This document shows, one piece after another, positions 20,481-29,549 of a stretch of DNA of 64,000 nt; position 1 is the stretch's first letter, and each line of letters begins with the position of its first letter. The position numbers and the translations under genes were made by a program. The notes beneath the pieces are model-generated. The model was given only the letters and a program-made list of their open reading frames with translations. It made no database searches and had not been told where the DNA came from. The stretch is from Rudaea sp. 3F27F6 (GTDB lineage Bacteria > Pseudomonadota > Gammaproteobacteria > Xanthomonadales > Rhodanobacteraceae). The stretch spans positions 434,001 through 498,000 of the forward strand of contig NZ_SCNG01000002.1 in the NCBI RefSeq assembly GCF_005503555.1, read 5' to 3'.

Positions 20481-22640
20481 TCATTCTGAACAAGCCGAAT
20501 CGCTGGAAGAATCGCACTCATCATCTAAAACAGACATAATCGCAGCAGCACTTACCGACGGCCGGACCGGCGATTTTGGCCAAGCGCCTATCAGATTACC
20601 AGCATTAACAGAACCCAATCCCGTAGCAAAATCCCATCCCACTGTTGCAGGCCATGCAGGGGAATAAGAAGACGTGGACAATGACATTACCCCAATAGTC
20701 CCAGATGGCGGAGAACCAAAAAAACAACCACTCGCGCCCGAGATGCAAGGAAAATCGGTATCACCTTGCGTGATGTCGTAAAAAACACAGGCGCTTGACG
20801 GACTACTCGTAGAATTGGAATTGCAAGCGCTGGCGCCAAGCCTTTGATACTGAGTCCCTGCGATCTGGTAGTAAATGGATGCAGGATTGCCCCAATTCGC
20901 CAAGGTTTTTTGATTCACCAATGCTTGAATGCCTGCCATAAGCGGCGAGGAAGCTGAAGTACCGCCTGCACCTTGGAGAGGATAGTTCGGGAGATTTCCG
21001 CAAGGCGGCGAATAATTTCCTGAATCGCATAGAAAAATACCACGCGCGACAAGCGCTACGTCGGGAGTGCCTCGCACTCCATCGTTCGGTATTCCCGGCA
21101 CATTAGCCTGCCATACCGGCTTATTCCAGCCCGCGCAATTGCCACTACCCGTTCGCACCCCGCAAGTGCTGGGACCTCCCCCTGATACAGAGTTGAAGGC
21201 CCAAGCTGAATTGCCACTTCGATTGCAATACCCTCCGCTACCATAAACAGTAGCAAAACCGTTATAATTTGCAGCAATCTGATTTGCGCAATTCGTATTC
21301 CAAGGTAATTCAGGAATATAAGATTGGGCTGACTGATATCCATTTGAGTTCGACCCATTCCACAGTGAACTGACCGTTCCATCATTGAAGAACGTGCCAT
21401 AGAACTGTGTCCCGCCAACGGCGACGCTGTAGGGAGTAGAAGCGAGCCCATTTACAGTATTAGAAGTGCTCGTGCCTCGTCCTCCGCCATCGCCAGATGC
21501 CACAAAAATGGAAATTCCCTGCGCGACCGCTTGCTGGTAAATAGCAATAAATCCACTTAGGAATGTCGTCTGATTTTCTTGCTGAATATAGCTCAAGCTA
21601 ATTATGCCAGGAGGAGAATTCTGATTAACTAAGCCCATCAGCGTTACCAAAAGTGGATCCGTAGAATTCGACTTGCAAGTGGCGGCCAGAATCGTCGCAC
21701 CAGGGGCCGTTATCATGACCATCTCGGGATCCATGACTGATTCAACTTCATCGCTGTAGTAAATGCCCGGCCCCGGATCGGCACACCCACCCGGATGAAC
21801 TAAACTGACACTACCCGGGTATTGGCTTAGGCCAAATGTCGAACGAAAAAGTGTCCAGTCATTTGTATCTTTAGGGTTAGCATAATTAACTGTAGCAACC
21901 ACGACCCCCTGCCCCGTATAACCGGATTGGAATAGCGGATTCAAATTATAAATTGCGGCAATATCCGCAGGTGAAACCGCGTGATCTGAATTAGGATAAG
22001 TGAATGCGGGAGCCAACCTTTGCCGAATTGCGGAGCTTGCACGAAAGTCGCCAATTGGTGCAATGCTCATGATTGCCTGAGAAAGCGTCGCCGGCACTTT
22101 GAAATTAGTTATATTTGCGTAGTGCTCGTCCCCGTTCATTTCCAAAAAATGAATTTCGCCACCCAGATGCTTTCTTACCTGTCCTGCGCTACCTGAAAAA
22201 TCGATCATTACAGAATTTGGGTATACTTTATTGACTACAAACCCATTTTTTGTCAGCCAGTTTGTAATTTCAATCAAATCGCTTGATGCCAAGCCGAAAC
22301 GATCACCAAATTCCTGAGCCGTAAGCCAGCGATGATAGTTTGACGAATTTTTGTCATGTTGCTCTTCGATAAATTTAGCTAAAGCCACTTCTCTTTCCGG
22401 TGATCGTTTCAGCATCAGCAGTATATGATCCAGTGAAAAATCATCAGAAATTCGCCCATGATCGTTCGCAGCGAATACTTCCGATTGAACACCGTCGGGC
22501 AACGTAATCTGCTTTGATGCATCAATCTTTTGATTAATCAGCGATCTCGCAGACAAGTCCGCAGACAAAGCCGAGTCAACAAAAACAAGTGAAGAAATCA
22601 AAACTATCCATATATAATGCACATTCACCCTAATTCTCAT
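20481..22640 (-). CDS. Secreted S53 family serine-carboxyl peptidase (sedolisin/pseudomonalisin-like)
   Basis: This is a 719-residue exported pro-peptidase. The signal peptide MRIRVNVHYIWIVLISSLVFVDSALSA is followed by a pro-kumamolisin activation domain (LMLKRSPEREVALAKFIEEQ, NYHRWLTAQEFGDRFG) and an S53 catalytic domain: the Glu/Asp pair in EVESVMD, the oxyanion Asp in FVASGDGGG, the nucleophile Ser in GAGGTSASSPLMAG, and a calcium-site segment YDITQGDTD. These enzymes are acid-active endopeptidases. The C-terminus adds a Ser/Asp/Cys-rich tail (DDECDSSSDSACSE). ATG 22640 has AAGG upstream. The gene is clearly more A+T-rich than its neighbours and stands alone after the tmRNA, which suggests horizontal acquisition. 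Confidence 0.92.
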   Translation of the reverse strand: MRIRVNVHYIWIVLISSLVFVDSALSADLSARSLINQKIDASKQITLPDGVQSEVFAANDHGRISDDFSLDHILLMLKRSPEREVALAKFIEEQHDKNSSNYHRWLTAQEFGDRFGLASSDLIEITNWLTKNGFVVNKVYPNSVMIDFSGSAGQVRKHLGGEIHFLEMNGDEHYANITNFKVPATLSQAIMSIAPIGDFRASSAIRQRLAPAFTYPNSDHAVSPADIAAIYNLNPLFQSGYTGQGVVVATVNYANPKDTNDWTLFRSTFGLSQYPGSVSLVHPGGCADPGPGIYYSDEVESVMDPEMVMITAPGATILAATCKSNSTDPLLVTLMGLVNQNSPPGIISLSYIQQENQTTFLSGFIAIYQQAVAQGISIFVASGDGGGRGTSTSNTVNGLASTPYSVAVGGTQFYGTFFNDGTVSSLWNGSNSNGYQSAQSYIPELPWNTNCANQIAANYNGFATVYGSGGYCNRSGNSAWAFNSVSGGGPSTCGVRTGSGNCAGWNKPVWQANVPGIPNDGVRGTPDVALVARGIFLCDSGNYSPPCGNLPNYPLQGAGGTSASSPLMAGIQALVNQKTLANWGNPASIYYQIAGTQYQRLGASACNSNSTSSPSSACVFYDITQGDTDFPCISGASGCFFGSPPSGTIGVMSLSTSSYSPAWPATVGWDFATGLGSVNAGNLIGAWPKSPVRPSVSAAAIMSVLDDECDSSSDSACSE

Positions 22641-22997
22641 ATGCCTTATCCTGGGAAATTACCTAAATTCAAATCACCCGACACCTTAGCACTATATCTC
22701 ATAACTCACAAATTTTCATATTATATTACCACCATGTTTTAAATGAGACGCAATTCGATGCTAAAGCAGGTCACGCTCTAACAGCTAAACTCATGCGTTT
22801 TATCTTCCCTCGCGTCGATCTGTTGAGTTTGACTCAGATTCGCCACTGTTCCCGCGTAATCGCCCCACAAAGACCTCCTGCGGCTACAGTACAGAACCAA
22901 TTTGACAGATCCCTCCTGAGTTACCCCGCCGGGCAGCCAGCCTCGATGATCTAGTCGAACACGTTTTCCATGGCTGAATCGCCGCTCAAACGGATTC
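22641..22997. other. A+T-rich upstream region of the S53 peptidase gene
   Basis: About 360 bases without a supported gene. The part next to the peptidase holds minus-strand TATAAT (in GGTAATATAATATG), a plausible -10 box, and AAGG before the start codon. The rest is a degenerate stretch whose frames are broken by stops. Confidence 0.4.
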
Positions 22998-23912
22998 CTA
23001 TCGAAAAAACTTCTCATTGGATACGCCGTGCGGCACATGCCCCGTGGCGACGTGGCGGCGCGCCGATTCGACGTTGTGTGCCGAATCGTCGAAGAAGATA
23101 TCGGCACCGAAGGTCTCCAGGAACGGGCCTTTGTCGCGGCCGCCGAGAAACAGCGCTTCGTCGAGGCGCACGCCCCAATTGCGCAGGGTCAGGATCACGC
23201 GCTTGTGCGCCGGCGCCGAGCGCGCGGTGACGAGCGCCGTGCGGATCGGCGAGTTGTGCTCGGGAAAGGCGTCCTGCAATCGATGCAGTGCGGCGAGGAA
23301 GCCACGAAACGGGCCGCCGGAAAGAGGCTGATCGACGCGCTCGACCTCGTGCCGGTGAAAGGCCTCGACGCCCTGCTCCTGAGAGACACGCTCGGACTCG
23401 TCGCCGAAGATCACCGCGTCGCCATCGAAGGCGATGCGCAATTGGTTCGATGTCGCGGCCGGCGCTTTCGACGGCAGGATCGTCGCCGCGGCGATGCCGG
23501 CGTCGAGCGAGCGCTTGACGCTTTCCGGGTTCGCCGAAAGGAACAACTGGGCGCCGAACGAATGCACGTACGGCGCAACCGGCGCGCCCGAGGTGAAAGC
23601 CGCGCGTGCGATGTCGAGGCCGTAATGTTCGATCGAGTTGAAGATGCGCAAACCCGTGTCGGCCGAGTTGCGCGAGAGCAGGATGACCTCGACGCGCGGC
23701 GCCTCGGGCCGGGGCGGATTGAGCCTCAGCAGCTTCTGTACCAGTGGAAACGCTATTCCCGGCACGAGCGCGTCGTTTTCGCGCTTGCGCTGGTATTCGT
23801 GGAACGCGTCCAGGCCTGCGTCTTCGAACACGGCATGGCTTTCGGCCATATCGAACAGGGCACGCGAAGTGATTGCGACGATAAGGCGGTCGGCAGAGTC
23901 GTTGTCTTGCAT
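22998..23912 (-). CDS. Cytosolic 5'-nucleotidase family protein (PF06189 type)
   Basis: This 304-residue protein probably dephosphorylates nucleoside 5'-monophosphates. Visible features are LIVAITSRALFDMAESHAVFE at the N-terminus, VEVILLSRNSADTGLRIFNSIEHYGLDI, the HAD-like acidic motif RIAFDGDAVIFGDESE near residue 163, and a C-terminal block ALFLGGRDKGPFLETFGADIFFDDS with further conserved acids. Length and motif order fit the bacterial 5'-nucleotidase family related to cN-I. It stands alone; neighbours give no pathway hint. A shadow frame of similar size lies opposite. Confidence 0.85.
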   Translation of the reverse strand: MQDNDSADRLIVAITSRALFDMAESHAVFEDAGLDAFHEYQRKRENDALVPGIAFPLVQKLLRLNPPRPEAPRVEVILLSRNSADTGLRIFNSIEHYGLDIARAAFTSGAPVAPYVHSFGAQLFLSANPESVKRSLDAGIAAATILPSKAPAATSNQLRIAFDGDAVIFGDESERVSQEQGVEAFHRHEVERVDQPLSGGPFRGFLAALHRLQDAFPEHNSPIRTALVTARSAPAHKRVILTLRNWGVRLDEALFLGGRDKGPFLETFGADIFFDDSAHNVESARRHVATGHVPHGVSNEKFFR

Positions 23913-24132
23913 GTTTCGATGTTAACCCAGGCCGGCCCTACCCCGGTTTGACGACGCTGCGACGCCATCGCCGTCCGTGCCGTCTAGACGCAGGCTGAAT
24001 GCACTATTTTTGCACAAGTGTATTCTTATGTAATTTGACGTAACCTGCGCTGCAGTCGGCCCATCATCCATCAAAACAAGTGCCCGCAGCGACCGGTCCA
24101 TGCCGATCGCGCAGGGTAGGTCCCGCCCCGCC

Positions 24133-25122
24133 ATGACCATCGAACCCCGTTCCCAGACCCTGACGCCTCTTCAGGCGTGGCTCACCCCTGTAGCAACCGA
24201 CCCCGAGAAGCCGCGTCGTGCGACCCTACTCGACTATGCACGGCGCGCATATCCAAGCGGACACAAGCGCTTGCTGAAGCGCGCGCGCTTCCTCGTACGT
24301 GCGCTGGGACATTACCGCTTGCACGACGCCTGGCTGCAGCTACTCGAAGCGCCGGCACTGGGCCCCATGATCGCACGTACTCCGCAGTTCTGCGCGAAGA
24401 TTCAGCACGACTATGTGATCGCCGGCATCGGCACGGCCGGACGTCTCACACTCGCGAGCGGCCATTTCGATACCTTCCTGCACCGCGTGCCGCGCATTCT
24501 GACCGCGGCGATCTATGTCGGCTCCGGCCTGCGCATCGCTTCGATCGAGACCGCGGAGAACTGCTACGAACTGCGCCTGCTCCACCTGCCGCATTGCTGG
24601 CAGGAAGGCGAAGTTTCGATCGGCCTGTTCGAGGACTCACACCTGATCGGCTCGCTGACTTTCGTGCTCGGCGGTTCCCATGATTTTTCCCGCTCGCTGC
24701 CGCCCGGCGAATCGGCGATGGCCATCGGCGGCATCCAGGGTCTGCACGACGGCGACGGCCAAAACGTATTCCGCCGCGCGACCAAATCCATGCATGGATT
24801 GCGCCCATTCTCCCTGCTGATCCATGCCGCGCGCACCGTAGCGCGCAGCCTCGGCGCCACGCGCGTGCTCGCCGTGGCCGATGCGCGCCATGCGCTGCGC
24901 TACAAGCGTTCCAAAGGCAAAATCCGCCTCAGCTACGACACGATCTGGCTCGACCACAGCGCTACCGCCGTTGACATGGGCGTGTTCGACCTCGGTTTGG
25001 TTACGGTCACGAAAGACCTTGCCGACATTCCGAGCCAGAAGCGTGCGCAGTACCGGCGCCGTTATGCGCTGACCGATACGGTCGATGCGGAAATCCGCGC
25101 CGTGCTCAAGCTCTGCGGCTGA
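24133..25122 (+). CDS. VirK/YbjX (DUF535) family protein
   Basis: This 329-residue protein resembles VirK/YbjX: an Arg-rich N-terminal region, FDTFLHRVPRILTAAIYVGSGLRI, LRLLHLPHCWQEGEVSIGLFEDSHLIGSL, IGGIQGLHDGDGQNVFRRATKSMHGLRPFSLL, then VADARHALRYKRSKGKIRLSYDTIWL. The YKRS/YDTIW pattern is typical. Family members have been linked to envelope stress and virulence in enterobacteria, without a known reaction. The start is uncertain: ATG 24133 (MTIEPRSQTLTPL) is preferred for composition, ATG 24100 is possible. It converges with nadK at a 20-base gap. Confidence 0.8.
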   Translation: MTIEPRSQTLTPLQAWLTPVATDPEKPRRATLLDYARRAYPSGHKRLLKRARFLVRALGHYRLHDAWLQLLEAPALGPMIARTPQFCAKIQHDYVIAGIGTAGRLTLASGHFDTFLHRVPRILTAAIYVGSGLRIASIETAENCYELRLLHLPHCWQEGEVSIGLFEDSHLIGSLTFVLGGSHDFSRSLPPGESAMAIGGIQGLHDGDGQNVFRRATKSMHGLRPFSLLIHAARTVARSLGATRVLAVADARHALRYKRSKGKIRLSYDTIWLDHSATAVDMGVFDLGLVTVTKDLADIPSQKRAQYRRRYALTDTVDAEIRAVLKLCG

Positions 25123-25142
25123 GCGCCGCGGGCAATGTCGTC

Positions 25143-25925
25143 TCAGTACGCGAACTGCTCGTTCAAAATCCGGTCTTCGAGATTGTGCTCCGGGTCGAAC
25201 AGCAGTTCGACGGTGCGGTCGCGCGACTCGCGTACGATCACTTCGACCACGTCGCGCACCTCGTTCGAATCGGCCGTCGCACTGACCGGCCGTTTGTACG
25301 GATCGAGCACTTCGAGCTTCACTTCGGTACCGGCGCGCAGAATCGCCCCGCGCCAGCGGCGCGGGCGGAACGGACTGATCGGCGTCAGGGCGAGTACATC
25401 GGCCCCTAGCGGCAGAATCGGCCCGTGCGCGGAAAGGTTGTACGCGGTCGAACCGGCGGTGGTCGAGACGAGGACGCCATCGCACATCAGCTCATCGATC
25501 TTCACCGCACCGTTGAGCGAGACGCGGATATGCGCGGCCTGCTTGGTCTGGCGCAGCAGCGAGACTTCGTTGAAGGCGAGCGAGGTGGTCGTACCGCCCG
25601 ACTCGCCGACCGCCTCCATCACGAGCGGTTTGAGCAGCGTCGGCTGCGCACGCCCAATGCGCTCGATCAAATCGTCGATGCGAAACTGGTTCATCAGAAA
25701 GCCGACCGTGCCGAGCTTCATGCCGTACACCGGCTTGCTCAGCGCCATATGCCGATGCAGCGTGCGCAGCATGAAGCCGTCGCCGCCGAGCGCAACGATG
25801 ACTTCGGCCTGTTCGAGCGGCACTTCGGTGTACTGCTCACGTATCCGCGCGAGCGCGCTCTGTGCTTCTTCGGTGCGGCTGGCGACGAAAGCGATGGCGG
25901 ATCGGGTCACGACAGCTCCGTGCAA
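25143..25925 (-). CDS. nadK: NAD kinase
   Basis: NadK phosphorylates NAD to NADP with ATP. The 260-residue protein has [16 protein letters not shown] with the catalytic GGDG at residues 47-50, [32 protein letters not shown], and the second signature [24 protein letters not shown]. It is the short form found in alpha-proteobacteria and xanthomonads, shorter than the E. coli enzyme (292). The start could be ATG 25925 or the nearby GTG at 25910. It is convergent with the virK-like gene and divergent from the efflux operon. Confidence 0.95.
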   Translation of the reverse strand: MHGAVVTRSAIAFVASRTEEAQSALARIREQYTEVPLEQAEVIVALGGDGFMLRTLHRHMALSKPVYGMKLGTVGFLMNQFRIDDLIERIGRAQPTLLKPLVMEAVGESGGTTTSLAFNEVSLLRQTKQAAHIRVSLNGAVKIDELMCDGVLVSTTAGSTAYNLSAHGPILPLGADVLALTPISPFRPRRWRGAILRAGTEVKLEVLDPYKRPVSATADSNEVRDVVEVIVRESRDRTVELLFDPEHNLEDRILNEQFAY

Positions 25926-26186
25926 GGATCGTGGCCGATTCTACCCGGAACGAACAAACCAACGGCATTTGTCCGTAGCAACCGCAGCACCGATGCTACC
26001 TAGGAGCAAAGTTTTCCCGCATCGCCGAAATCGATGCGGCCGCGCCGGAAAATGCCGCGACAAGTGCCAACAGACCTTAAACGATATGACAGATCGTGCT
26101 CCGTTCCATCTCGCAAATACCCTGCAATCCAAGCGACAATAGGCCATGTTTGCCGGGGCAATCCAAGCGGCCTGTGCCGCCCATCT

Positions 26187-27677
26187 ATGTTGACTTTCGC
26201 CACCTCATCGCCGCGAAGGCACGCGACGGCTTGGCTGCGTGCGAGCGCGCTCGCCTGCGCCAGCCTGCTGGCCGCCTGCGGGCCGCTGCACACGAAGATT
26301 CCCGACCTGCCCAAAGACACGCCGGCCGATTGGCAGGCGCGCAACAAGGCGGCCGGCGGCCTCGCACCCGATCTCGACCATTGGTGGCGCAGTTTCGACG
26401 ACCCGGTCTTGAACGGCCTGATCGAGCGTGCGCTCAAGGACAATCTCAATATCCAGATCGCCGGCGAACGCCTGCAAGCCGCGCGCGCCGTGCGTCATGC
26501 CAAGCGCAGCCAGTTCTGGCCCAACCTCAACTTCCGCACCCAGGTCGAGACCGCGCCAAATTCGACCACCGGCTATCTTGTCGCCGGTTTCGATTCGAGC
26601 TGGGAATTCGGCTTTTTCGGTCGCGATCTCGCGAACAAGCGCGTCAACCTCGCCGATGAGAATCTCGCAATCATCGACGATGCAGGAATGCGCGTGACCG
26701 TCGTCGCCGAGGTCGCCCGCAACTATGTCGAACTGCGTGCCGCACAGAGTCGCGCGCTGGTACTGAACGATGTCGTCACGCAGCGGCAGAAGCAGGTCGA
26801 CCTCGCTGCGAAACGTCTGCAGTTGCGTCTCGGCACGCAGCTCGAGCTTGACCGTGCGCAGGTCGAGCTGCAGCAAGCCCAGAACGACGCCGGCGAACCG
26901 GCGGTCACGGTCGTGCAGGCCGGGCAGGCGCTCGCCGTGTTGCTCGGCGTTTCCACGCCCGATCCGGCGCTGCAGACCGCGGCGGCGCAGCCCAAGCTGC
27001 CGGCGATCGATTTTCGCCAGACGCCGGCCGATCTCGTGCGCACACGCGCCGACATCCGTCGCGCCGAACAGAACGTCGTGCGCGCCGCCGGCGAACTCGG
27101 CATCGCGCGCGCCGACATGTGGCCGAAGTTCGGCCTCTTCGGCACCTTCGTCTCTTCTTCCGCCTTGACCGGCGGCGACGACCGCGTCGTCACGTACAAG
27201 CGCAACAACGTCACCGGCAAGATCAAGGCGGAAGAGGTGTCCTCGGATTTCGTCTTCATCGCCGGTCCGACGATCAGCATCCCGCTGGTCGACTGGGGCG
27301 CACGCCGCAAGATCGCGAATGCGCACGAACGTGCCTTGCAGGCGTCGGTGCTCGCCTACCGCGAGGCGGTCATCGAAGGCGTTGCCGAAGCGCAGACCAT
27401 GCTTGCCCAGTTCGAGGCAAAAAGCGCCTCCGCGGAAAGTACGCAGAAAACTCTGGAGTTGACCGAGCACAGCGCGCAGTCGGCGCAAACGATGCAGCGC
27501 ATCGGCCTCGGCGACGGCATGGAAACCGCCGGCGCGAATCTCGCCTCCATCCAGTCACGCCTCGCGCGCAACCTCGCCGTGCGCGACCGCGCGCTCGCCT
27601 ACATCGCACTGTACAAGGCTCTCGGCGGCACGATTCCGCCGATGGCCAAGGACACCAAACACGAAGGCCTGCCGTAG
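26187..27677 (+). CDS. TolC/NodT-type outer-membrane efflux lipoprotein
   Basis: This is the outer-membrane channel of a tripartite exporter. The 496-residue precursor has a lipobox SLLAAC with C31, the family's WWRSFDDPVLNGLIERALKDNLNI segment, and two outer-membrane-efflux repeats (AQSRALVLNDVV..., RTRADIRRAEQNVVRAAGELGIARADMWPKFGLFG). ATG 26187 is chosen because it sets the signal peptide at the N-terminus; the open frame upstream to 26034 codes for nothing recognisable. It is the first of four co-directional genes; its TAG stop shares one base with the GTG of the permease gene, so they are translationally coupled. Confidence 0.93.
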   Translation: MLTFATSSPRRHATAWLRASALACASLLAACGPLHTKIPDLPKDTPADWQARNKAAGGLAPDLDHWWRSFDDPVLNGLIERALKDNLNIQIAGERLQAARAVRHAKRSQFWPNLNFRTQVETAPNSTTGYLVAGFDSSWEFGFFGRDLANKRVNLADENLAIIDDAGMRVTVVAEVARNYVELRAAQSRALVLNDVVTQRQKQVDLAAKRLQLRLGTQLELDRAQVELQQAQNDAGEPAVTVVQAGQALAVLLGVSTPDPALQTAAAQPKLPAIDFRQTPADLVRTRADIRRAEQNVVRAAGELGIARADMWPKFGLFGTFVSSSALTGGDDRVVTYKRNNVTGKIKAEEVSSDFVFIAGPTISIPLVDWGARRKIANAHERALQASVLAYREAVIEGVAEAQTMLAQFEAKSASAESTQKTLELTEHSAQSAQTMQRIGLGDGMETAGANLASIQSRLARNLAVRDRALAYIALYKALGGTIPPMAKDTKHEGLP

Positions 27678-28816
27678 TGGTCGCTCTCGCACGCAAGACG
27701 CTGATCTACGAATGGCGCAAATTCCTGCCGGCCGCACTCGCGGTCGCGTTCTCGGGCCTGCTCCTGCTCATGATGACCGCGCTGATGTTCGGCATCTTCT
27801 CGAGTGCCGGCGTCTACGTGAGCCGCTCGGGCGGCGACATCTGGGCCGGTTATCCGGGCACGCAGACCGTCGAACTCGGCAGGCCGATTCCGCGCGACAC
27901 CGAAGTGTGGCTGCACATGGACCCGGCCGTAGTCCAGGTCGAACCGTTCCAGTGGCTCGACGGCGACTGGCGCGGCCCGGTCGAGCGCGGCAGCGTGTCC
28001 GTGTTTATTTCCGGCATCGATCCGAACCCGAACGGCCTGATGTTCTCGCACGTGCTGAGCGCGGTGGATCGCGCGCGCCTGCTCGAACCGGGCGCGGTCA
28101 TCGTCGACGCCGCCGACCTGTCCAAACTCGGCCTCGGCCTCGGCATCGGCGGCTCGGCCTCGCTCAACGGCCATCGCGTCAAGATCGTCGCGGCGGCCAA
28201 CGGCCTGCGCACGCTCGGCGGCGTTAACATCGTCACCTCGATCGCCACCGCGCGCACTCTGGTCGGCGATCCCGCCGAACGCGACAAGGTCGCTTACTAC
28301 GTCGCGCGCTTGGCGCCCGGCGCGGACCCCGATGCCGTGCGTGATCGCCTTGCGTCGGTCGCCGCCGCGCACCGTTTCGCCGTGTGGACCCACGACGAAT
28401 TCGCCTACAACGCGGCGACGTACTGGATGTTCGAGACTGGCGCCGGCCTCGGTTTCATCTTTCTTTCCTTCGTCGTCTTCCTCGTCGGCGTCGTCATCAC
28501 CAGTCAGACCCTGTTCGCCGCCGTGGCGAGTTCGGTACGCGAGTACGCCATGCTTAATGCGCTCGGCGCGGGCATCGGCGCGCTGCGTCGCATGATCCTC
28601 GAACAGGCGTTCTGGGTCGGCACGATCGGTGTCATCGTCGGCAGCGTGGTCAGCGTCTCGCTCGCCCTGCTCGCGCACGGGCAAGACGTGCCGATTTCGT
28701 TCAACTACATCGCCACGGTCGCCTGCGGAGTGCTGGTCATGGCGATCGCGCTGATCTCCGGCTTCCTCGCCGTCGGTGCGATCAACCATCTCGAACCTGC
28801 GACCCTGCTGCGCTGA
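27677..28816 (+). CDS. ABC transporter permease, DevC/FtsX-like
   Basis: This 379-residue inner-membrane protein has one N-terminal membrane segment (FLPAALAVAFSGLLLLMMTALMFGIF), a periplasmic domain (VYVSRSGGDIWAGYPGTQTV...), and three C-terminal segments (LGFIFLSFVVFLVGVVIT; FWVGTIGVIVGSVVSVSLALL; IATVACGVLVMAIALISGFLAV), the FtsX/MacB-type topology, closest in feel to DevC. The only reasonable start is GTG 27677, overlapping the upstream TAG by one base. The ATG of the ATPase gene follows the stop by one base. The transported substrate is unknown. Confidence 0.88.
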   Translation: MVALARKTLIYEWRKFLPAALAVAFSGLLLLMMTALMFGIFSSAGVYVSRSGGDIWAGYPGTQTVELGRPIPRDTEVWLHMDPAVVQVEPFQWLDGDWRGPVERGSVSVFISGIDPNPNGLMFSHVLSAVDRARLLEPGAVIVDAADLSKLGLGLGIGGSASLNGHRVKIVAAANGLRTLGGVNIVTSIATARTLVGDPAERDKVAYYVARLAPGADPDAVRDRLASVAAAHRFAVWTHDEFAYNAATYWMFETGAGLGFIFLSFVVFLVGVVITSQTLFAAVASSVREYAMLNALGAGIGALRRMILEQAFWVGTIGVIVGSVVSVSLALLAHGQDVPISFNYIATVACGVLVMAIALISGFLAVGAINHLEPATLLR

Positions 28817-28817
28817 T

Positions 28818-29549
28818 ATGACCGCTCTCGTTGCCGACAACATCACGAAGAGCTACACGAGCGGCCGCGTCGAGACGAACGTGTTGCAGGGCATGTCGAT
28901 CGATCTCAACGAGCGCGAGCTGACGCTCGTGCTCGGTCCCTCGGGTTCGGGCAAGAGCACCCTGCTGGCGATTCTTTCCGGCCTGCTCAAGCCCGACAGC
29001 GGCCACGTCTCCGCGCTCGGCGAGGATTTGTGGAAGAAAACCCGCGGCGATCTCGAGAAATTCCGCCTCGAACACACCGGCTTCGTATTCCAGGGCTTCA
29101 ACCTGTTTCCCGCACTGACCGCGCTCGAACAGGTCATGCTGCCGCTCGACTATCTCGGGCTGCCCAAGCACACCGTGCGCAACATGGCCCTTGCCTCGCT
29201 CGAAGAAGTCGGCCTCGCCTCGCGCGCGCACCTGCGCCCGATCGAACTGTCCGGCGGCGAAAAGCAGCGCATCGCGATCGCGCGCGCGCTGGCGAAGAAA
29301 CCGCAGTTTCTGTTCGCCGACGAACCGACCAGCGCGCTCGATTCGGTCAACGGCAAGAACGTCATCGACGCCCTGCATCGCGTCGCCCGCGTCTACGGCG
29401 CCACCGTCGTCTGCGTCAGCCACGACACGCGCCTCGCCGCCGACGCAGATCGCATCATCCATATGGCCGACGGGCGTATCCTGTCCGACGTGAAGCAGAT
29501 CAGCGCGTCGTCCCCATCCAAGCCTTCACCGACGGAAGCGAAATCATGA
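28818..29549 (+). CDS. ABC transporter ATP-binding protein (LolD/DevA/MacB-type)
   Basis: This 243-residue ATPase drives the exporter. It has Walker A LGPSGSGKSTLLAILSG, Q-loop FVFQGFNLFPALTALEQV, signature ELSGGEKQRIAIARALAKK, Walker B FLFADEPTSALDS and the H-loop CVSHDTRL. ATG 28818 follows the permease stop by one base; the longer upstream frame lies inside the permease gene. The gene overlaps the adaptor gene through ATGA at its end. Confidence 0.95.
   Translation: MTALVADNITKSYTSGRVETNVLQGMSIDLNERELTLVLGPSGSGKSTLLAILSGLLKPDSGHVSALGEDLWKKTRGDLEKFRLEHTGFVFQGFNLFPALTALEQVMLPLDYLGLPKHTVRNMALASLEEVGLASRAHLRPIELSGGEKQRIAIARALAKKPQFLFADEPTSALDSVNGKNVIDALHRVARVYGATVVCVSHDTRLAADADRIIHMADGRILSDVKQISASSPSKPSPTEAKS

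Noticed and set aside
22778-23107. 109-codon minus-strand frame over the 5'-nucleotidase end
   Set aside because: Overlaps a supported gene in another frame; no motif and atypical composition.
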